A DNA stretch of 9,678 nucleotides from Bacteroidota bacterium. Its GTDB lineage: Bacteria > Bacteroidota > Ignavibacteria > SZUA-365. The stretch lies in NCBI GenBank assembly GCA_018224345.1, contig JAGTUW010000309.1:1-9678 (forward strand). Direction: 5' to 3'. This document shows, piece by piece, positions 1 through 5,767 of the stretch. Position numbers and translations under genes: made by a program. Numbering within the stretch: the stretch's first letter is position 1; the number at the start of each line of letters is the position of its first letter. The notes below the pieces were generated by a model, which ran no database searches, had not been told where the DNA came from, and saw only the letters and a list, made by a program, of their open reading frames with translations.

Positions 1-2
1 CG

Positions 3-806
3 CTGACACAGAACGCCTGGGACACGGGCGCAGGCTGGGGTCTGATTCTCACCTACGCCATCTATGCACGCAAGCATGAAGATACCACGTTGAATGCCGC
101 AATAATCGGCTTCGGAAACAACAGCATCTCACTGATGGCGGGTATCATGGTACTCTGTACCATTTTTTCAATTCGTCCGGATGCAGCGGGCGACATCGTC
201 GGTGCAGGAAACAACGGGCTGACGTTCATCTGGGTCCCACAACTGTTCTCGCAAATCCCGGGCGGACAGTTTTTCATGGCGGTGTTCTTTCTCGCACTGC
301 TGTTCGCGGCATTTACCTCATTGGTATCCATGGTCGAACTGGCAACACGTGTACTGGTCGATCGTCATATTGCTCGCAGAAGAGCAGTAGTCATTGTCGG
401 ACTGGCAGGTATTTTGTTCGGGCTCCCTTCCGCGATCAGTCCCGACTTCTTCAACAACCAGGATGCCGTCTGGGGCATCGGCCTCATCCTGTCCGGTCTT
501 TTCTTCTCCGCCGCAGTGCTGAAATACGGTACCGGGCGTTTCCGACTGACACTCATGAACACAGGCGACAATGATTTCATTATCGGTGCTTGGTGGCGCT
601 ACGCTGTCGGCTTCGTCTTTCTCGAGGCGTTGATCCTTCTCTTCTGGTGGCTGAGTCAGACACTTTCGAACGAAGGATTGGCCGCCTCACTCAATCCATT
701 TGCGGAATGGAGTCTCGGCACAGTCCTTCTGCAATGGGGCATCGTGTTGACAGTGTTTATTCTCTGGAACAGACAGGCGGAACGCAGACATCGCACCGTC
801 ACATGA
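3..806 (+). CDS. Sodium:amino-acid symporter, NSS/SNF family, large subunit (5'-truncated by window edge)
   Basis: The reading frame is open from the first full codon (position 3) to a TGA at 804-806, so only the C-terminal 267 residues are here. It begins inside the unwound TM6 region with QNAWDTGAGWGLILTYAIYA, which parallels the LeuT TM6 segment ending in ITYASYVRK. It continues through about six more hydrophobic helices (TM7-TM12). The TM8 segment keeps FTSLVS, matching the Thr-Ser pair that binds the second sodium ion in LeuT. The family couples inward sodium flow to amino-acid uptake across the inner membrane. A MetS-like small subunit lies just downstream, which points to the two-component MetP/MetS type that imports methionine and alanine in Corynebacterium. 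Substrate is inferred from context only. The protein ends in a short basic cytoplasmic tail. Confidence 0.93.
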   Translation: MTQNAWDTGAGWGLILTYAIYARKHEDTTLNAAIIGFGNNSISLMAGIMVLCTIFSIRPDAAGDIVGAGNNGLTFIWVPQLFSQIPGGQFFMAVFFLALLFAAFTSLVSMVELATRVLVDRHIARRRAVVIVGLAGILFGLPSAISPDFFNNQDAVWGIGLILSGLFFSAAVLKYGTGRFRLTLMNTGDNDFIIGAWWRYAVGFVFLEALILLFWWLSQTLSNEGLAASLNPFAEWSLGTVLLQWGIVLTVFILWNRQAERRHRTVT

Positions 807-879
807 ACGGACGGGAAATCGGTTGCGTATCCGGAACAGATTTCATCATGCATTCTCTCAGAAACGGAAGACCACTTTC

Positions 880-1026
880 ATGACAGTCGGCACACTCATC
901 ACCATGGCGCTTATTCTCGGACTCGTCTGGGGCGGGTTTGCCGGCCTGCTGCTGTATGCGATACGCAGGGAAACAAAACGCAGTCCGATGCAAGAAGAGC
1001 ACAAAACTACAACAGAACGGAAATGA
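880..1026 (+). CDS. metS: MetS-family small subunit of NSS transporter (48 aa)
   Basis: This is a 48-residue protein with one membrane helix (about residues 4-28, MTVGTLITMALILGLVWGG and following) and a polar, charged C-terminal tail. Size, the single helix with the conserved Trp-Gly-Gly, and position right after an NSS transporter match the MetS family (PF16951), the small subunit needed for methionine/alanine import with MetP. An in-frame ATG at 823 would add 19 basic, poorly hydrophobic residues. The ATG at 880 is preferred because GGAAG at 866-870 sits 9 nt upstream and the protein then starts like known MetS proteins. The gene is 73 bp after the transporter and 1 bp before the aminotransferase, so co-transcription is likely. 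Family recognition is by eye. Confidence 0.85.
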   Translation: MTVGTLITMALILGLVWGGFAGLLLYAIRRETKRSPMQEEHKTTTERK

Positions 1027-1027
1027 C

Positions 1028-2212
1028 ATGAACGCAAGAACAAAAGATCAGGACGCCATGATGATACACAAGCCTGCGCGACGTATTGAGGCCATCGAAC
1101 CATCAATTTTTGCAACAATGAGCCGACTCGCGATTGAACATGCCGCAGTAAATCTCGGTCAGGGATTTCCGGATTTTGACGGTCCTTCATGGATTGTCGA
1201 GGCCTTCGCCGGTGCACTGCGATCGGAAAAAAATCAATACGCACCGATGCATGGGACGGCACGTCTGCGCAAGGCCGTCGCTGCGTATCAACAGAAGTTC
1301 TACGGGCTTGAATGGAACGCTGAAACGGAAATCACCGTCACGGCCGGTGCGACCGAGGCCTTGTTTTCTTCCATGCTGGCATTACTGGATGAAGGAGATG
1401 AAGTTATCCTGTTCGAGCCGTTTTATGACAGCTATTACGCGAATGCATTGATTGCCGGCGCAACCCCCGTCTGTGTCACGCTTCACGCTCCTTCCTTCCG
1501 CATTGATGAAGCCGCACTCAATGCCGCGATCACCGGCCGGACACGCATGATCGTCTTCAACAACCCCCACAACCCTACAGGGCGCGTTTTTTCGCAAGAC
1601 GAAATGAATGTTGTCGCTGCATGCGCACGCAGGCATAACCTGTTGGTACTCAGCGATGAAGTCTACGAATTCCTTACTTTCGACGGGAAACACCACACAT
1701 CTTTTGCATCCTTACCCGGCATGCGGACAAGAACCGTCAGCATCTCCTCGACGGGGAAAACCTTTGGTATGACAGGTTGGAAAATCGGATTTGCGATGGC
1801 AACCGGGAACCTCACAAATGCTATCCGGACTGTACACCAGTTCGCGACGTTTGCCGTCAATACTCCCGCGCAACACGCGATGGCGCATGGACTCGAGAAG
1901 CTGCATGATTACCTGCCAGATTTCCGCATCCTCTATCAACAAAAGCGTGACATGCTTCTGCGTGGATTAGAGGACAGTATCCTGAAGCCGATAACACCGG
2001 AGGGAACATATTTCATGATGGTACAGCTCCCTTCCGATGTCGGTGACGATGTGCAATGTGCAACACGTCTCGTCACCGAACGGCAGGTTGCGGTCATCCC
2101 TCCCTCTGTGTTTTACCGACGCAGTACCGAGGGACAGCGCATGCTGCGACTCTGTTTCGCGAAAAAGGAAGAAACCCTGCTCGCGGGGATAGCCAGATTG
2201 CAGTTTCACTGA
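1028..2212 (+). CDS. ybdL: Methionine aminotransferase, PLP-dependent class I/II (YbdL-like)
   Basis: The 394-residue fold-type I PLP aminotransferase has family motifs in order: NLGQGFPDFDGP near the N-terminus, NQYAPMHG, TVTAGATEA (cofactor phosphate region), NNPHNPTG, SDEVYE (the Asp that contacts the pyridine ring), SSTGKTFGMTGWKIG with the Schiff-base lysine K244, FAVNTPAQHA, and a C-terminal RLCFAKKEETL. QGFPDFDGP plus NQYAPM resembles E. coli YbdL, which prefers methionine as amino donor, more than the kynurenine/glutamine transaminase K branch. The product from methionine would be 4-methylthio-2-oxobutanoate, in the cytoplasm. The start at 1028 lies one base past the metS stop with GGAA at 1019-1022. 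A second candidate at 1058 has AGGA at 1050-1053 and gives a length closer to YbdL, so the start is uncertain. Adjacent NSS and MetS genes suggest it acts on the imported amino acid. Confidence 0.92.
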   Translation: MNARTKDQDAMMIHKPARRIEAIEPSIFATMSRLAIEHAAVNLGQGFPDFDGPSWIVEAFAGALRSEKNQYAPMHGTARLRKAVAAYQQKFYGLEWNAETEITVTAGATEALFSSMLALLDEGDEVILFEPFYDSYYANALIAGATPVCVTLHAPSFRIDEAALNAAITGRTRMIVFNNPHNPTGRVFSQDEMNVVAACARRHNLLVLSDEVYEFLTFDGKHHTSFASLPGMRTRTVSISSTGKTFGMTGWKIGFAMATGNLTNAIRTVHQFATFAVNTPAQHAMAHGLEKLHDYLPDFRILYQQKRDMLLRGLEDSILKPITPEGTYFMMVQLPSDVGDDVQCATRLVTERQVAVIPPSVFYRRSTEGQRMLRLCFAKKEETLLAGIARLQFH

Positions 2213-2229
2213 TCCGGTGGAGCCTGTCG

Positions 2230-2706
2230 TTATTCCTTGCGACTACTGAGCAGGCCGACCAGCCCACCGAGAAGCATCCCGACACCAAACGCACCGAGTA
2301 CGGCGGAGAAAGGATGAAGCTTGATATACTCCTCCGACCTCTGTACGGTAGGCTCGATGTTTTCCTCCCGGATTTTGTGAATGCGCTCTTTTGCCATCTC
2401 CTGATATTCTCCGGCTTTGGCCCGAACATTCGCTGCCATATCCTTCGAATTTCTGCTGATATTTTCGCGCATTTCGTTGAGTCCTTCTGTAAGACGTTCT
2501 CCGTTTTCGAGATACGACTTGTACATTTCTTTCAATCCGGTTTCGATAACGGACTTCTTTTCTCCGTACGTGTCCACAATAAGGCTGACCAGCTTGTCAA
2601 AACTCCCTTCGATTTTCAGCAGATCCTCATCCTCGATCTTGTCCCATTTTACGGCAACATGTCCCTTGAACCCATCCCATTCCTTGTCAAAACGTGGTAA
2701 ACTCAT
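2230..2706 (-). CDS. CsbD-like stress protein fused to DUF883 (ElaB/YqjD-type) membrane anchor
   Basis: This 158-residue protein has two recognisable parts. Residues about 9-50 follow the CsbD/YjbJ pattern: W-x-x-FKG, KWDKIEDEDLLKIEG, then DKLV and TYG, comparable to E. coli YjbJ (FKGKVKEQWGKLTDDD, IEGKRDQLVG). Residues 53-125 are charged and probably helical. Residues about 127-158 read YIKLHPFSAVLGAFGVGMLL and then a Gly-rich hydrophobic stretch ending SSRKE, typical of the C-terminal anchor of ElaB/YqjD/YgaM proteins. The anchor would place the CsbD part on the cytoplasmic face of the inner membrane. CsbD proteins are general-stress induced and YqjD associates with ribosomes; a role here is only inferred. 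The start at 2706 is chosen over an upstream ATG at 2745 because GGAG at 2712-2715 is well placed and the protein then begins just before the CsbD motif. The gene converges on the aminotransferase with a 17-bp gap. Confidence 0.82.
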   Translation of the reverse strand: MSLPRFDKEWDGFKGHVAVKWDKIEDEDLLKIEGSFDKLVSLIVDTYGEKKSVIETGLKEMYKSYLENGERLTEGLNEMRENISRNSKDMAANVRAKAGEYQEMAKERIHKIREENIEPTVQRSEEYIKLHPFSAVLGAFGVGMLLGGLVGLLSSRKE

Positions 2707-2769
2707 GTGTACTCCACAGGTTTGTTCATAAAGTTTGATTTGCAATAAATGTACTTATACTATAGGAAG

Positions 2770-2790
2770 GATTTGAACAAAAGTCAAATC
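2770..2790. repeat. Perfect 7-bp inverted repeat GATTTGA-N7-TCAAATC
   Basis: GATTTGA at 2770-2776 is matched exactly by TCAAATC at 2784-2790 across the spacer ACAAAAG. The arms flank a plausible promoter zone for the minus-strand gene. The layout (two 7-bp half-sites, 21 bp overall) would suit binding by a dimeric helix-turn-helix regulator, but nothing in the window identifies such a protein. Confidence 0.5.
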
Positions 2791-2795
2791 GACGC

Positions 2796-2834
2796 AAAAA
2801 TTGTTACATTATGTTTTCGGGTCTCACAATTTTT
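2796..2834. repeat. Perfect 9-bp inverted repeat AAAAATTGT-N21-ACAATTTTT upstream of aroKDE
   Basis: AAAAATTGT at 2796-2804 pairs exactly with ACAATTTTT at 2826-2834, 21 bases apart, and the second arm ends 10 bases before the aroKDE ATG at 2845. If transcribed it could form an AT-rich stem that occludes the start region; as DNA it could be a spaced operator. It is not a typical intrinsic terminator because the stem is AT-rich with a large loop. Confidence 0.5.
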
Positions 2835-2844
2835 CTGACCGTTC

Positions 2845-4665
2845 ATGAACTGTTCATTTCTCCTCATCGGCCACCGGGGCAGTGGCAAAACAACACTGGG
2901 AAAACAACTGGCCCAGGCACGCGCTCTGCCGTTCATCGATCTTGATGAGGCCATATCCGCTCGCGAAGGAAGACCCGCCGCCGAGCTCGTCATCGACGAT
3001 GAACACCGTTTCCGCCGGCTCGAACACGACATGCTCCACGAACTGCTTTCCGGAGGGGAAAACGCTGTTATTGCCGTGGGCGGAGGTTGCCTGTTTTTCC
3101 CCGATGGTATTCGGACGATATGGATGTACCGTGAAGGTTGGGAGGAAACGGCATTGCGGGATCGGGCTCGCCTTCGACCTGAACTGTCTCCGGCAGAAGA
3201 AATCAGCTGGATGAAAACGACACGCGAAGAGCAGTATCGAAGACATGCGCATTTATGTCTGCACATCGAGCGTGACTGTCCCGAAGAGGAGGCCGCACGC
3301 AGGCTCATCTTTCTTTCGGGATGGCTGGCCGAAGTCACCGGCAGTCCGGCGCTGAAAAAAAGCTGGATTGTTCCTCGCGATAAAGAGGATTTGTCCCGCG
3401 CAGAAGCGGATGTCCGATTGTTCGCCATGGCAGGGGTAGAGCTTCGTTCCGATATGTTTCCGGAATTGCCGGAACCGACCGTCCCCTGGATGGCGTCCCT
3501 GCGCGGCGATGATGCTGATTTTTTTCAATGCGCACGTGAGGCTTCAGTGTTCGACTGTGATTCCTCATTTCTTCGTTGCCTGAATCTGAAGGGACTCACT
3601 CCCCGGCCGTTGATTCTGAGTTCACATCCGGATGATGTCTACAAAGAGTTTTTCGACTTTCTGATATCTCTGCCTGCGTGGGCGAGTTCCCATGCTCCGG
3701 ATTGGGCTGAAGGCGTCATGCTCAAATATGCTCCACGTGTCAAATCCTGGGTGGAGTTGCGCTATGCCAATCAACTCTACAAGGTTTACGAGCGGGACGG
3801 GCATCGCATCAATTTCCTTCCACAGGGAAAAAACTGGAAATGGATGCGAATTCAGCGACTTTTTCATGGAAATGACATCAATTATCTCTCCACAGGTTGT
3901 CTTGAACACTCGCACCGCCCACCGACACTGGATTACCTCCTCCCTCACGCAATCGGCAATCACGCGCGTGACTTGTACGGTGTGATCGGGAAACCGGTGG
4001 AACAGAGCGTCGGTGACATCTTTCATCGTGCGCTTTCTCTTGAATCCGACAACGGCAATGCGACGTATCTGAAAATTCCAGTGTCCCCGGAAGAAGTGGA
4101 CAATTGCCTGCACCTGCTTCCACAAATCGGGTTTCGTGGTCTTTCCGTCACGGCTCCTTTGAAAAGCACCATTCTCGAATCAAATTTTGTCGGTACGGAA
4201 CACGATATCCGGTCCGGAAACACACTCGCTCTTGTCAAAGGCAGCTTTCTTCTCTACGACACCGATGAGCTTGGCATGCTGGCAGCGCTCGAAGCCATCG
4301 AACAGGATGGCGTGACTCCCGGCAGCACGATTCTGTTTGGCGGCGGCGGCGTCACGGCATCTGTCACGCGCGCGCTTGCGGCACGAGGCTGGGGACCAGT
4401 CCATCACATACGTGCGCGTGACGGATGGACAGAGCAGCAGTCTGAGGACGTCCGCCTGATCATTGACGCATCCGGTGCTGAACATATCGATCACGGCAAC
4501 GCACCGCATTGTAACGCCTGGCTGGATTTGCGGTACAGAAATCTGCCACCATCTCCGCCGCAGGCCGAACGGTTTTACGGCGGCATGACGTTTTATAAGC
4601 GGCAGGCGCTTGCACAACGACGCATATGGGGAATGACGCCCTGCGATACGCACCCTCTTTTGTAA
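2845..4665 (+). CDS. aroKDE: Trifunctional shikimate-pathway fusion: shikimate kinase / type I 3-dehydroquinate dehydratase / shikimate dehydrogenase
   Basis: One uninterrupted 606-residue frame carries three enzymes. Residues 1-165 are shikimate kinase: P-loop GHRGSGKT (9-16), shikimate-binding D34 in IDLDEA, the FRxxE element F56/R57/E60, GGG at 79-81, lid RPEL (111-114), and R127/Y131/A135. Residues about 171-370 match type I dehydroquinate dehydratase: IVP strand, ELR (E199, R201), R220, the catalytic-dyad His as SSH (H261), the Schiff-base Lys as LKYAP (K294), and MRIQ (R335). The usual Ser/Gln of the substrate loop is not apparent. Residues about 376-600 are shikimate dehydrogenase: LYGVIGKPVEQS, SVTAPLK (K440), SGNT (N459), DTDELG (D474), and a glycine-rich FGGGG NADP-binding turn (498-502). 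This last half is short and divergent. The three activities convert 3-dehydroquinate to shikimate 3-phosphate in the cytoplasm. chorismate synthase follows 21 bp later. The domain order equals the C-terminal half of fungal AROM. All three activities are inferred from residues seen, none proven. Confidence 0.9.
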   Translation: MNCSFLLIGHRGSGKTTLGKQLAQARALPFIDLDEAISAREGRPAAELVIDDEHRFRRLEHDMLHELLSGGENAVIAVGGGCLFFPDGIRTIWMYREGWEETALRDRARLRPELSPAEEISWMKTTREEQYRRHAHLCLHIERDCPEEEAARRLIFLSGWLAEVTGSPALKKSWIVPRDKEDLSRAEADVRLFAMAGVELRSDMFPELPEPTVPWMASLRGDDADFFQCAREASVFDCDSSFLRCLNLKGLTPRPLILSSHPDDVYKEFFDFLISLPAWASSHAPDWAEGVMLKYAPRVKSWVELRYANQLYKVYERDGHRINFLPQGKNWKWMRIQRLFHGNDINYLSTGCLEHSHRPPTLDYLLPHAIGNHARDLYGVIGKPVEQSVGDIFHRALSLESDNGNATYLKIPVSPEEVDNCLHLLPQIGFRGLSVTAPLKSTILESNFVGTEHDIRSGNTLALVKGSFLLYDTDELGMLAALEAIEQDGVTPGSTILFGGGGVTASVTRALAARGWGPVHHIRARDGWTEQQSEDVRLIIDASGAEHIDHGNAPHCNAWLDLRYRNLPPSPPQAERFYGGMTFYKRQALAQRRIWGMTPCDTHPLL

Positions 4666-4686
4666 CATTCAATTGCGAGATCGGCC

Positions 4687-5709
4687 ATGCGTGGCAACAG
4701 TGTTGGTAATCATTTTGTTCTGACCTCCTTCGGGGAAAGCCACGGTCCTGCACTGGGAGCCGTCATCGACGGCTGCCCCGCCGGGGTTGCGTTATCGGAT
4801 GACTATATTGCGCAGGCTCTGCAACGCAGAAAACCCGCACAATCAATCATCAGCAGTCAGAGAGCGGAAGCGGACAGTCCGGAAATTCTCAGTGGCGTCT
4901 TCGAAGGATACACGATCGGCACACCTGTCGCAGTACTCGTGCGCAACAAGGATGCCCGAAGTGTGGATTATCGGAGAACAACCTTTCGGACCGGTCACGC
5001 TGATCGCGTCTGGGAAAGCAAATTCACACATCGTGATTATCGCGGGGGTGGCCGGTCTTCCGGACGCGAAACAGTCGCGCGCGTGATTGGTGGAGCGATA
5101 GCCGAGCGCGTGCTCCCCTCAACTCTTCGCATTGTCGGCTTTGCCCGTCAGATAGGGCATGTGATACTGCGGAACAATCCGGACGATATTTCTCGCGAAG
5201 CTGTTGATCTCTTCATCACACGCTGTCCCGATGCCGATGCCGACGCTGCCATTACCGAGGAACTTCTTCGACTCAAGGAACAGGGCGATTCTGTTGGTGG
5301 CATTGTCGAACTTCGAATTGACGGCGTGCCGGCAGGTCTGGGTGAGCCGGTATTCAACAAAGCGAAATCCCGCCTCACTGCTGCGATCATGAGTATCGGC
5401 GCCGTCAATGGCGTCACGCTGGGCGAGGCATTCACCGAGTGCCTCCTTCCGGGTACGGAATTTCACACAGTCGTCCCGAATGCACCAGGCGGGATAGCTG
5501 TCAGGTCCTACGGTATTCAGGGTGGCATCACCAGTGGCGAGCGCATCGTCTTGCGAATCGCCGTCAAACCCACGGCGACGATACAGCAGGAAGCGCTTCG
5601 GGGCCGGCATGATCCATGCATTGTTCCACGCATCATACCCGTGATCGAAAGCATGGCAGCACTCGTGTTAGCTGATCTCTGGCTTGCATCCAGACTTGAT
5701 AACATCTGA
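4687..5709 (+). CDS. aroC: Chorismate synthase
   Basis: This 340-residue protein matches chorismate synthase throughout. It has GNSVGNHFVLTSFGESHGPA at the start with the conserved H19, GHAD (H104), HRDYRGGGRSSGRET (115-128), GGIVELR, PGGI with GIQGGITSGE, VKPTATI, and GRHDPCIVPRIIPVIESMAA near the end (D309). Length is close to the usual 350-390, slightly on the short side. The enzyme performs the anti-1,4 elimination of phosphate from EPSP to chorismate and needs reduced FMN. It is 21 bp downstream of the aroKDE fusion, so the two are probably one transcript covering steps 3-5 and 7 of the pathway; EPSP synthase (step 6) is not in the window. Confidence 0.97.
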   Translation: MRGNSVGNHFVLTSFGESHGPALGAVIDGCPAGVALSDDYIAQALQRRKPAQSIISSQRAEADSPEILSGVFEGYTIGTPVAVLVRNKDARSVDYRRTTFRTGHADRVWESKFTHRDYRGGGRSSGRETVARVIGGAIAERVLPSTLRIVGFARQIGHVILRNNPDDISREAVDLFITRCPDADADAAITEELLRLKEQGDSVGGIVELRIDGVPAGLGEPVFNKAKSRLTAAIMSIGAVNGVTLGEAFTECLLPGTEFHTVVPNAPGGIAVRSYGIQGGITSGERIVLRIAVKPTATIQQEALRGRHDPCIVPRIIPVIESMAALVLADLWLASRLDNI

Positions 5710-5767
5710 AAGCGCGTTGCAGACCTTCCCCGTGGATGCGTCTGCCCGATGAATCAGTGAAGCTGTA

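Larger units (their letters stand above)
2707..2844. promoter_or_regulatory. AT-rich divergent intergenic region between the CsbD-DUF883 gene and aroKDE
   Basis: This is the only stretch where two genes point away from each other, so promoters for both should lie here. It is visibly richer in A+T than the flanking genes. On the minus strand TTGTTC (complement of 2775-2780) and TATAAG about 15 nt further are weak matches to -35 and -10 boxes for the CsbD-DUF883 gene. No convincing promoter or Shine-Dalgarno sequence was found for aroKDE: the bases just before its ATG (ttttctgaccgttc) lack a purine-rich site. Two perfect inverted repeats, listed separately, lie inside. Exact promoter positions are not claimed. 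Confidence 0.55.

Noticed and set aside
823..879. Longer start for the MetS-like subunit at 823
   Set aside because: The added 19 residues are basic and unlike the family's short N-terminus. The ATG at 880 has a GGAAG site at a suitable distance.
2213..2229. Possible bidirectional terminator between the convergent aminotransferase and CsbD-DUF883 genes
   Set aside because: Only 17 bp separate the stops and no stem-loop or T-tract is visible.
2056..2700. 214-codon open frame on the plus strand running from the end of the aminotransferase across the CsbD-DUF883 gene
   Set aside because: It overlaps two genes with family motifs and shows no motif of its own. The minus-strand frame has the ribosome binding site and the CsbD pattern.
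2784..3428. 214-codon open frame on the minus strand opposite the shikimate kinase domain
   Set aside because: It lies antisense to a clear enzyme with conserved motifs, and its translation is Ser/Arg-rich low-complexity sequence without recognisable domains. It is a shadow frame.
5119..5610. Long minus-strand frame opposite aroC, and similar long frames opposite the MFS gene (5827-6421)
   Set aside because: They are antisense to well-conserved families, and their translations have no coherent hydrophobic or motif pattern.
5719..5745. Inverted repeat GCAGAC-N15-GTCTGC after aroC, considered as a terminator
   Set aside because: The arms are only 6 bp with a 15-base loop and there is no T-run, so it is not a credible intrinsic terminator.
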